Positions 19,831-31,145 are shown, counted from the first letter of the stretch. The stretch: 52,500 nt of DNA from Leishmania infantum JPCM5 (GCF_000002875.2 NC_009402.2:665454-717953); one strand, 5' to 3'. A program made the numbers and translations. Notes: generated by a model not told the origin, from the sequence alone.

Positions 19831-19860
19831 GGGCACGTGAGAGAGACGAAAAAAAAACGT

Positions 19861-21345
19861 TTTTGTTTTTTGGTGGCCAATCGGGAGCTCGACTGAAATC
19901 GTAGAGGTACCGCTCGCTGTTGGTGCGCGAATTATACGTTTGCCGGTGATTGTGATCTTTCAACTGTAGCGTAACTGCCGTCTGCCCAGTAAGTGACGGT
20001 GGCGTGCGGCGTCCGCATCGCGTGTGTGCGGGGTGCTACACACGGGCACAAACGAGAGGACAGCGCGTCCGCTTGCGGGTACGCGCCGGGGACTGGACTC
20101 ATCTCTTTATCTCTCTGGTTGGGGGGGGGTCTTTCTATTGCTCTCCTCACCTTTACGTTCTCTCTCGTTCTCTCCTGAGCGCCTTTGGGTGCTTTCGTAT
20201 GGGAGTTTGTCTGCGAGCTGCTCCGCATAGCACGAGTTCGTCCGTCTTTCGCTCATCGGGGCCTCCTGCCCAGCCTCTTCACAAAGTCTCACACTGAGCC
20301 ACCAACTCAAGTGCTTATTCGTACGCATATATAGAACTCTCTCGCACATCCCCGTGCGCACGCATCGAGGAGAGCCTGACCGCATGTACGACATCCCTCA
20401 CATGGGAGTGTATATACATATGTTTTTCGTTTGCTTCCGTGGACTTAACGCATATACGCACACGTTGACACGCGTATTGGGCACTCTTCCCTTGCCTTGC
20501 CTTTGCTTCACCTCCACCGCTACCAAATAAAAAGGAAGAAAGATCATAATCGCGTGGACGTGAAGGCACCCGCGTGCCCACTGACACACAGCTACGTACA
20601 CGCACACATTCATACCTGACCGTGACGTTGCCCATCGCTGTCTCCCTCTCCCTTCAATATCCTTTCACTTGGGCCGATCGGTGAGGGCGCTTTCCCCGCC
20701 TCCTTTTTACCACTCCTCGCATCTCGTCGTTTTGTTTATTGGTGAGTTCGCCGTCTTTACCTCGTCTTGTGTTGTGACGTTTCCGCCTTGCCCTCCGTTT
20801 GTGCGCGCGCCGTCTTTTCCAGTTTGTCACGCGAGCTTCACCCCCGTCCCTTTCCCAGTCTCGGCGTCTCTCTCTTCCCCCACCTTCCGGTCGAGCTGCT
20901 TATCTGCGTGATTCACAACGAAGGCGCTGCCTTCGGTCTCCATCGGCCTTGGCCCATCTACCCCGCATCTTGGGAGTTTTTCGGGCAGAACGGAGGGCAG
21001 CGCATCGCACACGAGGAGGAGAAAGGAGAGCAACACAGCATCAAAACAAAACGAGGGCGATCGCGGGGTGGGTGGGTGGAACACATCTCAGAACCTCCTT
21101 TGCGTCATTGGCAGCTGCTGGTTGCTGCTGCCGCTGCCACCGAGACGCTGACGCGTGAGGCGCGTACAATCCAGTGCCGATTCGAGCGAAGCGCGTTTTA
21201 CTCTCTTCGTTGCTCTGTCGAACACGGTGCCGCTGCGCGACCTCCTTTTTGTTTTGTTTCGTTGCACATCTCTTCTTTCGTTGTTCTTCCCCCATTGGTT
21301 GGCGCCACAGTGGCTGTTTCGGCGCACGCCTGTGCCTGCACCGCC
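19861..21345 (+). promoter_or_regulatory. Intergenic / 5' UTR region
   Basis: No gene is recognised. A G-run occurs near 20120-20128, TATATA-type sequences near 20325 and 20410, and extensive C/T-rich tracts at 20690-20890 and 21240-21295. These would direct RNA processing for the downstream tail-anchored protein gene. Confidence 0.4.
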
Positions 21346-21987
21346 ATGTCCTGCGACGCGGGGTCTCTCATCTCCGTCAAGGGCAAGCGGGAGGGAGAGC
21401 TAGAGATTACGCACTACCCCACGAAGCTCACCTGCTCCTTTTGCGTGTCTCTCGCCGAAAAGCGGCGAGGCGAGGCGCTCTTTCTTCTCTACCGCCTGCG
21501 CGTCAAGGAGTCGTCCATCCTCTTCTCGAAGACGTACGGGCTGCTGGGCCATGACAAGGCGGGCCAGGCGCAGCCATCCACATGGGATGAGATTGCCCTT
21601 TACGCGCAGCCGGCAGTGATGGAGATGGGCAAGCTATCCACGATTCGTGTGGAGTACGTCACGATCGCCGAGGCTGAGGCAAGGGGGCTTATCGAGCGGG
21701 GTGAGGTGGAGAAGGAGTTTTGCCGACCATTTTTCACACGCGGGGGCACGAGGCACTATGAGGTGAAGTGCACCTTCCACGACGCCTCGCCACAGACAGT
21801 GGACAGAAATGGCAAAGAAACACGCGGTATCGGCGAATTAGCCGGTGGGTCCCGTGTCACGAGCGCCGCTACGGCGGTGACACTGTTCACGGCGGCGTGT
21901 CTCGTTGTAGGAGTTGTAGCAGCGCGGCGACGCGGCGTCACCTGGGAGAGCGCCGCGCGAGCCGTGCATAGCTGGACTGGAGTGTAA
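21346..21987 (+). CDS. Putative tail-anchored membrane protein of unknown function
   Basis: A 213-residue protein starting MSCDAGSLISVKGKREGELE. Residues 1 to about 145 look like a compact soluble beta-rich domain, with a CSFC pair near 30-33 and a basic patch around AEKRRGE. A single hydrophobic helix (TAVTLFTAACLVVGVVAA) spans about residues 173-190. It is followed by RRRG and a short tail, so the protein fits a C-terminally anchored topology with the domain in the cytosol. No family is recognised; MSP/VAP-type folds were considered but key motifs are absent. The reading frame is open far upstream (from 20767), but the upstream residues translate UTR pyrimidine tracts. Coding status is supported by length, composition and the well-formed membrane anchor. 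Confidence 0.8.
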   Translation: MSCDAGSLISVKGKREGELEITHYPTKLTCSFCVSLAEKRRGEALFLLYRLRVKESSILFSKTYGLLGHDKAGQAQPSTWDEIALYAQPAVMEMGKLSTIRVEYVTIAEAEARGLIERGEVEKEFCRPFFTRGGTRHYEVKCTFHDASPQTVDRNGKETRGIGELAGGSRVTSAATAVTLFTAACLVVGVVAARRRGVTWESAARAVHSWTGV

Positions 21988-23897
21988 GATCCATTATAGT
22001 TGATTAGCGGGCTCACAGCACTACTGTGGGACATTGAAAAGAGCACTATCGATCCTTTGTGCGACCAGACTATTCGTCGGTGTTTCTCACCGCACCATTA
22101 CTCTCCTGATTCAATCTGCCATCTCTTTCTCGCTGAGTCTGCGCATCGCGCAGCTCCCTCTGCTGCAGGAGAGCACACACAACGAGAACCCTGCCAGCAC
22201 GTTCGCGCGCTTGAGGGAGAAGCAAACACACACGAAAAGAAAAAGATTTGCTTGCATACGCCCGTTTGTGTGCCAGCGATGTGGTTACTGGTCGAAGACC
22301 GGTGTATGCGACGCTCATCGGTTTGGCCTTTTGAGGTCCTCGTCGCGCATCTTTGCGAATCAGCGAGCGTGACTGTCACCCTCTTTCTCTCTCCCTGTAT
22401 GGCGTGCAGCACTTTAACGGATTGAGGACAGCTCTGGGTTTTCTGCCACGCTCTGGCCTCGCGAGGGGTGTGCTTGTAATGCGCGTTCTGTGCGTCACGC
22501 GTTGCTGGCTTGTGTACAGTCGTTGTTTGCTGCCTTTTCCTTTCGTCCTCGTTTTGCTCCCATTTTGCTTCTCTTCACGCGCTGGCTGCTGCTTCTTCCG
22601 TGGCCCCTCTCTGCTTGTGGGCAGGCATGCTTGACAGCACAAGATGAGAGAAGTGCGCTTGTACTGCTAGCCAGTGTGAATGATGCTTTCATTGTTGTTG
22701 TCGTGGCCGGATGTCGCTGGCCCTGTGCGTCGCAGCGGCACACACCCTCTCTTGTCCCTTTCCTTTGCGGATGGACCGGCGCACCGTTGCGCGCGCGCGC
22801 GGGTCCACGGGCTCACATGGTTGTCCGCATTGATGGACTTGCTCAGAGAGCGATAGAGGGAAGGGAGGGGAGAGACGTGCGGCTTTTCATCGTGTTCTGT
22901 TAGCTTGTGCGTGTGTCTTCGTGCGTGTCTTTTAGCTCCTTTGTGTGTTGCCTCTCTTCGACTTCTCATTTCGAACAGACCACTGGGCGGCAACGCAGGT
23001 GGAGCTGTCATCGCAGTGATGGCGTCCTTGTGGGTGCGCTGCACGATGATGATGCCTCGCCACAGGCTTGCTGCTCTTTCCTCTTGCACGCGCACCACGG
23101 TGTACTCGTCTCTGTTGCGGCGGTGTCAACTCACAGCACGTCCTTCCGCAGTACGTCGCTCGATGAGTAAAGGGAGCGATCGCTAGCATCGCAGAGTCCC
23201 ACAACATGCGTTCTTTGGCACCTCTGTCTCTGTGTGTCCGTGCTGCTGTGGTGAAGCTCTCTGCCAGCCGCCGTGCCGATTCCACGCAGAATAGCAGTGC
23301 TGAGAGGATCCCGGTCACTGTTGCCTTCAGGCTTCGTCCGCTGTGCGTGGCCCTCCCCCGTGTATACACCTCTCGCCTCTGTTTCTCTCCATGGCTTTCT
23401 TTGCCGCTTCTACTGCAGCCGGCGTTCCGGTTTGCAGGCACATCTGTACAGGGCGGCTGGGTGGCTCGGAGGCGCCGACAAACCTGTTATCACGGAGAAC
23501 CAACATCACGCGCACGTACCATCACACACACCCACCCACACACACAAAAGGGAAAGGCAAAGAAGTAGTGGATATCGCGCCGCGCGACGTGCCCACACGC
23601 TGCAACGCTACAGTGCGTTCTTCCCATAGAAGTTGCCTGCACTCACTTACAAGAATATATATTTTTTTTTTTATAGAGTACACTGCAAAAGGACGAGGGT
23701 ATCGAGGGCGCACGCCTTCAGCATGTCTTTGGTGTTAGTCCTCGAAGCCACGTACGCAACAACGCCTCGAACACGTACACCTGCACCAAGTATAGGCACT
23801 ATTTTGTCTTTCCCGTGTGTGTGTCTGCGCGCGCGCAGTATTGCTCCGGCTGCTTTCTCAAACGCACCAAACGAAGCGTGACTCAAAGAGGAAGCCG
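21988..23897 (+). promoter_or_regulatory. Long intergenic region before the second kinesin
   Basis: About 1.9 kb with only short, unconvincing frames. It contains C/T-rich tracts (22375-22400, 22540-22575, 23330-23410), a CA/CCCA-rich stretch at 23522-23548 and a T-run at 23660-23673. No RNA gene or conserved protein is recognised. Confidence 0.4.
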
Positions 23898-26288
23898 ATG
23901 AGTCAACGCCGCGTCGAGGTGGCGGTGCGCGTTCGACCCGACACGGAATCGCGCCATAACTCGTGTGTCTCCCTCAATCATGCAACCCGTCACATAAGCG
24001 CGCAGGACGACACCGGCGCCAACGCGCTGACTGGGCGCCGCTCTTACAAGGAGGACTTTCTCTTTGATGAGCATGTGAGCAACCGAGCTGTGTTCGAGGA
24101 GCTGGTGCTGCAAAAGATGCGCGCAGCCACCCCAGAACACCCCGACACGCTGTGCTTCCTTGCCTACGGCCACACAAGCAGCGGCAAGACCTATACCATA
24201 GCGGGCAGTGAGCAGGAGCCCGGCATTCTCGCGCTCTGCGTCGAGGAGCTGCTTCGGGGCGAGGGTGTGGTCGAGGTGGCGATGCTGGAGGTGTATCTGG
24301 AGTCTGTGAACGACCTTCTCGCGCACGGAGAGCCGCGGCACATCCGCCGACGGCAAGGCATGCAGGGCCCGGTGATTGTAGTGGAGGGACTGACGACGTG
24401 CTCCCTCACATCTGTGGAACAGTGGAATGCCGTAGCCGCGTACGGCATGAGTTCACGCCGCACCGCGCCGACGGAGCGCAACCCCCGCAGCAGTCGTAGC
24501 CACGCCATCTTCACGATCAAAAGTCGCGGAGTGCGTCTCTGCTTTGTTGACTTGGCCGGGAGTGAGCGACAGACCGTCTTCTCCCCTCAGCTCAACAAGG
24601 AGAGTATCAGCATCAACAAATCACTCTCCCGCCTGAGCACCGTGCTGGAGGCTCTGAGCAACCAACGAGTAGCCCAGGACGGAACTCGCTCCTATGTAAA
24701 CTTCCGAGACACCACCTTGACAGTGCTCCTGCAGCGCTACCTGACCGGGGCGTCCATGACCACCTTTCTCGCATGCGTGCATCCGAGCGCAGACTACTAC
24801 CAGGAGACGCTCAGCACTCTTCGCTACACTCAGCGGCTGAAGCGCATCCGCACCCGCGTCACCAAGGTCGATGAAGGCGAGTGGAGTGGAATGAGGGTCA
24901 GTGAGCACCAGGTGCTGCTCGATGAGCTGAATCGCCTACGTGAGCAGATGAAGGTGAGCGAGAACGTTACCAAGCTCGTTGAGGCAACCCATCGGCGCCG
25001 CATCGCAGAGCTGGAACACACGCTGGCAAAGCAGGGGGGATCACATGACGGTGCAGCTGGTGCTTCCGCGCCGCTTTCGTCCGCTCCCAGAGAGATGAAC
25101 GCCAGACGCGCGAGGGACACGCGGCGGGTAGCGGGCTGGCTGCTCAGCCGCGTCTTGGGCGATCTGCCAGAGCTGAACGTGGGCTACGACGATTACTTTG
25201 ACGCCTACTTTCCTCCGTCCGTCCAGGTTATCGGGTACGTGTCAGCCATGGCGAGCCTCGTGCCGCGCATCGCCAGCGACGACCCCCTCGCATTTCTTGA
25301 CGTCGGTGACTTGGCCATGGGCCTCTCCATGCTAGACGCTGGCGTCCCCCCACTCGTTCGACTGCACAAGTCTGTCTGCAGTGACCCGAGTAGCTGGGAG
25401 GGGTGCGAGTGGGATGGTACCCAGAACATGGTTTACGTGCTCGCCTTCTTTGAGTACCACCCCACGGCCATGTCCTCCGCCACTGCCGGGGATGCCGCTG
25501 GCATGGAGGAGGCTCTACCGTGCTGTGGTGGCTACACGACGTCCGCGCCGCTGCTGCCGATAGCGACGGTGCTCTGCGTGGCAGCGAGCACGACTCGCCG
25601 CGTCAAAGAGGAGGTGCTGCAGCGCCTCGTCGACTTGCAGTGTGAGCAGCACGAGGCAGTCGCGGAGCAGGCCAAGACTGGCGCACGGTCACCTTCGCTG
25701 TCGTCGACGATGCTATCGTCTCGCCAAGCTGGCTTTCCTTCAGCGGCGTCGCTTCTCGACGCTTCTGACATGCGAAACGTGAGTGAGGCAGAGAGTGACG
25801 ACGACGCCTCTGCTTCCACTGGCAGCACTAGTGGTGGTGCGCTACTCGCGCTGGAGGCTCGCTGTCAAGCGGCCGACACGCCCCACATTGCGACACCGTT
25901 TCAAGAGGAGGAGGGCAGCGCCAGCGGAGGCTGCAGCTGCGACTCGTGCGAAGAGGCGCGCGCAGCGATGCGGTCAGCCGAGGTGCACCGCCACCTCGCT
26001 GGCGAGCTCACCTCCCCTTCAAGGCCGTCGGCGCCGCCGCCACGAGCGCGCAACGCGGAAGAGTCGGCAAAAGTGAGGGGTTGCACTGCGGCGGCAGTGT
26101 CGTCCCCGCTGTTGATGCCGGCAACATGTAAGTCATTTTCCCCCTTGCGGCCTTCCGGCACCTCGTCGGCGCCTTTGCCGCCTGCAGACGAGTTTCCACC
26201 GGGGCACACCAGTAAGCGACGTAACAGGACCGCTGGTGAAGGCAAGACCGTGAAGATGCAGTCGTGCCAGGGGTGCCGCTCTATGTGA
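23898..26288 (+). CDS. Kinesin with N-terminal motor domain
   Basis: A 796-residue microtubule motor. The motor occupies about residues 3-330. EVAVRVRP opens the fold, and the P-loop GHTSSGKT lies at 91-98. Switch I NPRSSRSH is at 195-202, switch II DLAGSER at 218-224, and the alpha-4 motif NKSLSRLSTVLEAL follows. All nucleotide-contact motifs are intact, in contrast to the divergent kinesin at 3167-7144. A neck/coiled-coil segment lies near 345-380. A folded-looking domain follows at about 410-560, containing NVGYDDYFDAYFPPS and WEGCEWDGTQNMVYVLAFFEY, with no family I recognise. The C-terminus is Ser/Pro-rich and has two Cys pairs (CSCDSC, CQGC). The ATG at 23898 begins four residues before the motor; upstream in-frame sequence is UTR-like. 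Subfamily is not assignable by eye. Confidence 0.95.
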   Translation: MSQRRVEVAVRVRPDTESRHNSCVSLNHATRHISAQDDTGANALTGRRSYKEDFLFDEHVSNRAVFEELVLQKMRAATPEHPDTLCFLAYGHTSSGKTYTIAGSEQEPGILALCVEELLRGEGVVEVAMLEVYLESVNDLLAHGEPRHIRRRQGMQGPVIVVEGLTTCSLTSVEQWNAVAAYGMSSRRTAPTERNPRSSRSHAIFTIKSRGVRLCFVDLAGSERQTVFSPQLNKESISINKSLSRLSTVLEALSNQRVAQDGTRSYVNFRDTTLTVLLQRYLTGASMTTFLACVHPSADYYQETLSTLRYTQRLKRIRTRVTKVDEGEWSGMRVSEHQVLLDELNRLREQMKVSENVTKLVEATHRRRIAELEHTLAKQGGSHDGAAGASAPLSSAPREMNARRARDTRRVAGWLLSRVLGDLPELNVGYDDYFDAYFPPSVQVIGYVSAMASLVPRIASDDPLAFLDVGDLAMGLSMLDAGVPPLVRLHKSVCSDPSSWEGCEWDGTQNMVYVLAFFEYHPTAMSSATAGDAAGMEEALPCCGGYTTSAPLLPIATVLCVAASTTRRVKEEVLQRLVDLQCEQHEAVAEQAKTGARSPSLSSTMLSSRQAGFPSAASLLDASDMRNVSEAESDDDASASTGSTSGGALLALEARCQAADTPHIATPFQEEEGSASGGCSCDSCEEARAAMRSAEVHRHLAGELTSPSRPSAPPPRARNAEESAKVRGCTAAAVSSPLLMPATCKSFSPLRPSGTSSAPLPPADEFPPGHTSKRRNRTAGEGKTVKMQSCQGCRSM

Positions 26289-26923
26289 GGGCAGTAGCGG
26301 CGCGACACCGTGCACAAACATCCACTGAATGCCCCCCTCCCCTCCCCCCTCCCCCGACAGAGTCCTGATGAGGTGCGCGCTCGTAAATCTTTGCGCTTCA
26401 CTGCTCAGCACACACACGCACGGCAAAGACGCACGCCTCTTGCGGCTTTCAACGTGATGGACCGCCGAAAGAGAGCGCACATGGGGTGCTGAGTCGCGGA
26501 GGATTCTCTCTGTCTGTGCACTCCCCCCGCTCATGCACCACTTCCCCACCACAGAACGAGGAGAAAACGAGCGGGCGTAGAGCGACGTTGCGCACGAGAG
26601 CGAAGAAGAGGAAGCGCTCAGCTCTGCCCTTCGCGGCGCAGCGAAGGAGAACTTGTCTTCCGCAACACCTACCGAGTGCGGCAGAACCCTCTTCGTACCT
26701 CGCCGCCAAGCCCGGGTGCACGACTGCGTAAGTGGTATGCGACATACTTCCCGAGTGCCGGCAGGAATGTCTGCACATGTGTCTGTGACTCTCATTTCCT
26801 TTCCTTTTATTCTTCACCCTTTTCTACTCATCGCTGTTGATGCCTTTTCGCGGCACGCCTTCACCGGTCTCTCACCCCGTTTCTGTCCCAGAACACCAGC
26901 ACACGACACATCACGTCGCAGCC
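26289..26923 (+). promoter_or_regulatory. Intergenic region
   Basis: No gene recognised. A C-rich run at 26331-26355 follows the kinesin stop, and a T/C-rich tract at 26797-26830 precedes the Noc2 gene; AGs near 26890-26900 are plausible splice acceptors. Confidence 0.4.
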
Positions 26924-28888
26924 ATGGCTGTCACCAAAGAGAAGAAGTCCTTCAAGAAGTTTGCCAAGAAGCACTTGGCCGGCGTCATCGAGACCCGCCG
27001 CAAGACTGCCAAGTCCAAGAAGGAAAAGCTTGAGCGGTTGGAGAGAAAGAAGGCGCGTGAGGCGAAAAATGCGGCCAGGGAGGAGAAGGAGCACATGGAT
27101 CAGCTGGAGCGGCTGAAGGACACTGACCCCGAGTTCTACTCCTATCTTGAGGAGGAAGACCCGACGCTGCTGGAGTTCGGCAAGGAGGACATCGACGTCG
27201 TGGAGGAGAACGACGGCAGCGACGCGGAGACGGAGATGGACGACGAAGAGAGTCGCGGAGGTGAGAACGACGAGGACAACGGGGAGGCGGACGGCGGTGA
27301 TGAAGAGGGCAGCGACGGCGCGGCGCCGCGCCGTGGCCGTATCACTCGCGAAGAGGTCACGCAGCTGACGAGCGCCGGCAGCGGTGTGGAGTCATGCATC
27401 GACGTCTTCGTCTCCGCTGTTCGTGAGCTTGGTTATCAGGTCAAGGAGCACCCTCGGCCTCAGTCCACTCGCAAGTTCGAGGAGCCGGCTCTGGTGAAGG
27501 AGGCGCTGGTGTCGGTGGCGCAGCATGTTGGCAAGCAGCTCAGCACCTTCATCACGGGCAAGGGTTCCTTCAAGTCGCACAAGACGCGCATGCTAGTGAA
27601 GCGTCTCCTCATGGCTCTCTCGTCTGTGATTGGCGAGGGCAACATCGACGCCGTCTTGTCCGCAAGCCTCCTTCATGCCATCGTGCCCTTTGTGCCGCTG
27701 CTACACTACGTGCGTGGCGTTACCAAGACGGTGCTGAAGGCGTCGCTGCATCTCTGCGCCGCTCCTGAGGAGTCGGTGCGCGTCGCGGCTTACATGGTGG
27801 TGCGCTCTGTTGCAACCCGCGCGGCCGGTACGCGCTCCATGTACCAGTCGACAGCCTTCAAGGGCATCTTTCTCACGCTCATCCGCACTGCCCACCAATA
27901 CAACATCCACAACCAAACCACGGTTGCTTTTCTCATGAACTGCGTCGTAGACCTCTACGGCACTGACATGGAGGCCGCGTACCAGCACACCTTTGTGTAC
28001 CTGCGCCAGCTGGCCATCTACCTGCGTGCAGCGTTGCAGCAGCAGACGCAGAGCAACGTTCGCGCCGTAGTCAATTGGCAGTACCTGAATGCGCTGCGCA
28101 CGTGGGGGGCAGTGGTGTCGACGTACTCGGAACCGAATCAGCTAGGGCCGCTCATCCACCCCGTCGTGCAGATCGCCACGGCCCTGATGGACCTCTTTTC
28201 CTCGCCACGCATGTTTCCGATGCACCTCCAGATTATTGAAGTGCTGAACCACATCGCTAGTCGTGCCGACGGGCTCTACATCCCTGTCGCACCGTACCTG
28301 CTCCGCATTCTGACCTCTCCGAGTGTTGCCCTCTCACACGCTCAAAATGGCGTCTCGTCTAGTGCAGACCGGGTCGACTTGCTTTTCACCATCCGCGTAA
28401 AGAAGTCGCAGGCGCGCAACAGTGTCTACCATCGCGACGTCTGGAACGAGGCTCTGTACCTCCTCACCGAGCACCTTGCCACCCACAGCCACATCGTGGG
28501 CTTCCCCGAGGCCTTCTGGGCGGTTGAGAGCACGCTGCGCAAGCTCAGGACGCAGGTGCGTGTGCCGAAGGTGCACTCTAGCATCAACAACCTGCTGCGT
28601 CACATCCAGACGACCTCGCAGAAGATCAAGGCGAAGCGTGACCAGGCCAACTTTGGCCCGTGCGATCTTGCCGCAGTGAAGCAGTTCGAGGACGAGCTGA
28701 AGCAGAAGGGGAGCGCACTCGCGTCGTACTACCACACTATGCGGCAGCAGCGCATCGACGACCTCGCCGCGAAGCACAAGGACGCTTCAGGCGAGCGCGT
28801 CACCCTTGAGTCTGTTGCGGGGAAGCACAAGAACAGTCGAACGGCTGATGGCAAGCGGAACCGCCCGCAGGTGCGCCGCGACGCGTAA
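26924..28888 (+). CDS. NOC2: Nucleolar complex protein 2 (Noc2)
   Basis: A 654-residue Noc2-family ribosome biogenesis factor. Noc2 pairs with Noc1 and Noc3 to escort pre-60S particles from the nucleolus to the nucleoplasm. The N-terminus is strongly basic (KEKKSFKKFAKKHLAG, then KSKKEKLERLERKK), as expected of a nucleolar signal. The family-typical block DPEFYSYLEEEDPTLLEF follows, then a long acidic stretch (about residues 100-155). The rest is a helical-repeat domain, with FLMNCVVDLYG and YQHTFVYLRQLAIYLRAAL characteristic of the Noc2 core. The C-terminal segment, ending in a basic tail, is complete. The ATG at 26924 gives the expected MAVTKEKK start; the frame is open to 26837 but the extra residues are UTR-like. 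Confidence 0.93.
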   Translation: MAVTKEKKSFKKFAKKHLAGVIETRRKTAKSKKEKLERLERKKAREAKNAAREEKEHMDQLERLKDTDPEFYSYLEEEDPTLLEFGKEDIDVVEENDGSDAETEMDDEESRGGENDEDNGEADGGDEEGSDGAAPRRGRITREEVTQLTSAGSGVESCIDVFVSAVRELGYQVKEHPRPQSTRKFEEPALVKEALVSVAQHVGKQLSTFITGKGSFKSHKTRMLVKRLLMALSSVIGEGNIDAVLSASLLHAIVPFVPLLHYVRGVTKTVLKASLHLCAAPEESVRVAAYMVVRSVATRAAGTRSMYQSTAFKGIFLTLIRTAHQYNIHNQTTVAFLMNCVVDLYGTDMEAAYQHTFVYLRQLAIYLRAALQQQTQSNVRAVVNWQYLNALRTWGAVVSTYSEPNQLGPLIHPVVQIATALMDLFSSPRMFPMHLQIIEVLNHIASRADGLYIPVAPYLLRILTSPSVALSHAQNGVSSSADRVDLLFTIRVKKSQARNSVYHRDVWNEALYLLTEHLATHSHIVGFPEAFWAVESTLRKLRTQVRVPKVHSSINNLLRHIQTTSQKIKAKRDQANFGPCDLAAVKQFEDELKQKGSALASYYHTMRQQRIDDLAAKHKDASGERVTLESVAGKHKNSRTADGKRNRPQVRRDA

Positions 28889-29116
28889 GGTGCGTAGCAG
28901 ACCATCGAACGGTAACAGACCTGTAAACGCCACTTCTGAGGCGCCGCTTGGGTGTAATGTTGCGCCTGGGCAAGGCAGAGGCGCTCCCCATCTTTCTTGT
29001 TCCCCTTTCCGCGGATGTGCGTGCCACCGGGGCGTATCGTAGCGTTCCTTTTCCCCTCTGCGGGTGGTAATGATGATTGGGGTATGCGCGTGCTAGCGAA
29101 AGTGGATAACAACCTA

Positions 29117-29287
29117 ATGCGACTAAAGAAATGCTTCTCTGTGCGTTCTTTCTTTTGTTTGGTGTTCTCTTTTCGGCCGTCAGCGCTTCAGCCTGAGCAC
29201 GTCTACGTGTGCTGTGCCCTGGCGATGATTGCCTTTTTGGCCATTGTTTTTGTGGGTATGAGTGTGTTCTGGGGCACCGCTGAGTAG
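29117..29287 (+). CDS. Possible short single-pass membrane protein
   Basis: A 56-codon open frame beginning MRLKKCFSVRSFF. It ends with a strongly hydrophobic segment (ALAMIAFLAIVFVGMSVFW) just before the stop. It could be a small membrane protein, but it lies in a long 3' UTR/intergenic region, shows no recognisable family and has no clean pyrimidine tract plus AG immediately upstream. T-rich DNA readily yields hydrophobic translations by chance. Reported as a candidate only. Confidence 0.22.
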   Translation: MRLKKCFSVRSFFCLVFSFRPSALQPEHVYVCCALAMIAFLAIVFVGMSVFWGTAE

Positions 29288-30464
29288 TGGCGGTGCGGCT
29301 CGCGGGCCTGTTACCGCCGTAAGAGAAAGCGCGTCAGCAGAAAAGAAAGATTACCCAAAAGGAGGGCTGCGCATATGAATGTGCGGTGCGCGAGACAGTC
29401 CCAGCGACATGAGCGACGCCACAGAGACTTGCTTAATATCGCTACCAAAACATTGGTGACAGTGAGAGATGCACAGCTGAGCCAACGCACAAGCTCTACA
29501 GTCGGCTTTTTGTGTGCTGACCTGCTAGGCCGCTCAACGCAAACATAGCTGGAGGGGGGAGGGGGCAGGTTGCCGTGCGGCTCGCTGTTGTCTTGTCTCT
29601 CTCTTTCTCTTGGCAAGCGCGCAAGTGGCCCAGCCGCTTTCGTTGCCTTCAATCTGTTCCATTCACTATCCATCTCGTATGCCCCCCCCCCCTCCCCCCT
29701 CCTCTCTCCTCCACTCCCCTTCTCCGTGTTCGTGTCTCGCTACTTTCGCCTCCTTTTCAAGTCATCACAGTCGCTGTGGTGAGCCGAACACGCGCATCTC
29801 CCTCGTCACAACATCCACAGGCACGCACGCGCGCTGAACCATTCAAAAACGCGGACTAAGGCCGACGCGCTTGTAGCCGAGGCGTGGCTTGCATCAAAGT
29901 CCTGCCCTTACTGGCCTGCGCATGTGCCTGCCTCTCCGCCGAGCTGTGCGTTTGTCTGTCTGCCTGTCTGTCACTCTCTCTCTGTTCCCTGAACATCTGC
30001 ATCAGTCATTTCTCTCATTTCCATCGTATCTCCTCCCCACGCCCTGCCTTTTTCTGTCCTTGTTGCGCACGCTCTTCAGCTGGTCCAGCTGGCATACTTC
30101 GTCGCGCTTCCATTTTTGTGTGCCTCTGCTCGTGTGCGCCTTGCGGTCAAACGTGGGGGGGCTCGGCGCACTCTAGTGTCCCCCTTTCCACTGAGCACGT
30201 GCGTGGGTCCTCGGACTCCGCGCATTCTTATGTGTGACATTTTGTTGTCCCCGCAGCCCCTCTCCTCCCTCCCTCTCTCTCTGGCAGGTGCGGCATCTCC
30301 CCTCGCCGGCTCTTTGCTTCTGTGCCGGTTGCAAAACACGCCATCCAGTCGGCTTTCCTGCCATTTGACAGACGAGCGCTCTTTTTTTTTGCTCTGCTCT
30401 CTTCGTGGCTGTTGTTCTCTGTTCTTTCGCCCCTGCCTCGCTCTCGCTCTCTTTCTCTGCGCGT

Positions 30465-30466
30465 AG
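30465..30466 (+). promoter_or_regulatory. Candidate spliced-leader acceptor of the Got1 mRNA
   Basis: First AG after a roughly 90-base C/T-rich tract, about 250 bases upstream of the Got1 ATG. Assigned by position only. Confidence 0.35.
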
Positions 30467-30713
30467 CACACCAGCCCACCAACCTGACGGCTCGCACCTC
30501 TCACAGATCCCACGCGTGGGCGATCCCCTGCTGCAGACCCGCGCAGTAATCGCAGGGGCACCGCTGCACCTGCTCTGGCAACGGCGTGGCCCCCCTCTTT
30601 TCCCGGCTTCCCTTTGTTCGCTTGCGGACGCGCTTTTCTTGCGGAAGACTCTGCCGTTTTCGGCCACCCTCGTCCGTCTTTGTGTGTATGTGCGCTCATC
30701 GATTCTCGTCGTC

Positions 30714-31145
30714 ATGGACTCGCTGTACAACTGGAATGACTCGACCAAGATCGGGGTGGCCTTTACCGGCCTTGGCATGTTCTTCACGTTCATGGGCATC
30801 GTGATGCTCCTGGACAGCATTCTTCTCACAATGGGGAACTTCTTGTTTGTGGCCGGTGTGGCGATGGTCATGGGACCACAGCGGTGCAAGGCGTTCTTCA
30901 TCGCGCGCCAGCGCGCATCTGCGTGCTTCTTTGTGGGCATTTTGTTTGTGATTCTCCGTTGGTGTTTTATTGGTCTGTGCATTCAAGGCTTTGGCGCGCT
31001 GAACCTATTTGGCAACTTTTTCCCTGTACTAGTGCGCGTGTTGGAGTCTGCCCCTGTCATTGGCCCTATAATCTTATCTGCCCCAGTCCAGAAAGTGCTG
31101 TCTCTCATGCGCGTCAACGATGTGCGAAACCTGCGGAATGTTTAG
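30714..31145 (+). CDS. GOT1: Golgi transport protein Got1-like (SFT2/GOT1 family)
   Basis: A 143-residue polytopic protein with four hydrophobic segments and short loops, the normal size and topology of Got1. The start MDSLYNWNDSTKIGVAFTGL and the sequence GMFFTFMGIVMLLDSILLTMGNFLF are typical of Got1's first hairpin. FGNFFPVL followed by a C-terminal PVI-rich helix also fits. Got1 cycles between ER and Golgi and assists COPII vesicle formation and fusion. The frame is open from 30405; the ATG at 30714 is chosen because family N-termini begin within about ten residues of the first helix. Confidence 0.9.
   Translation: MDSLYNWNDSTKIGVAFTGLGMFFTFMGIVMLLDSILLTMGNFLFVAGVAMVMGPQRCKAFFIARQRASACFFVGILFVILRWCFIGLCIQGFGALNLFGNFFPVLVRVLESAPVIGPIILSAPVQKVLSLMRVNDVRNLRNV

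Larger units (their letters stand above)
28889..30713 (+). promoter_or_regulatory. Intergenic region with long pyrimidine tracts
   Basis: About 1.8 kb. Apart from one possible very short membrane ORF (29117-29287), no gene is seen. Prominent C/T-rich tracts occur at 29675-29760, 29960-30060 and 30370-30460. The last ends at a candidate acceptor AG (30465-30466) for the Got1 mRNA. Confidence 0.45.

Noticed and set aside
29311..29673. 120-codon minus-strand ORF in the Noc2-Got1 intergenic region
   Set aside because: No domain, opposite to the transcription unit, and overlapping a C/T tract.
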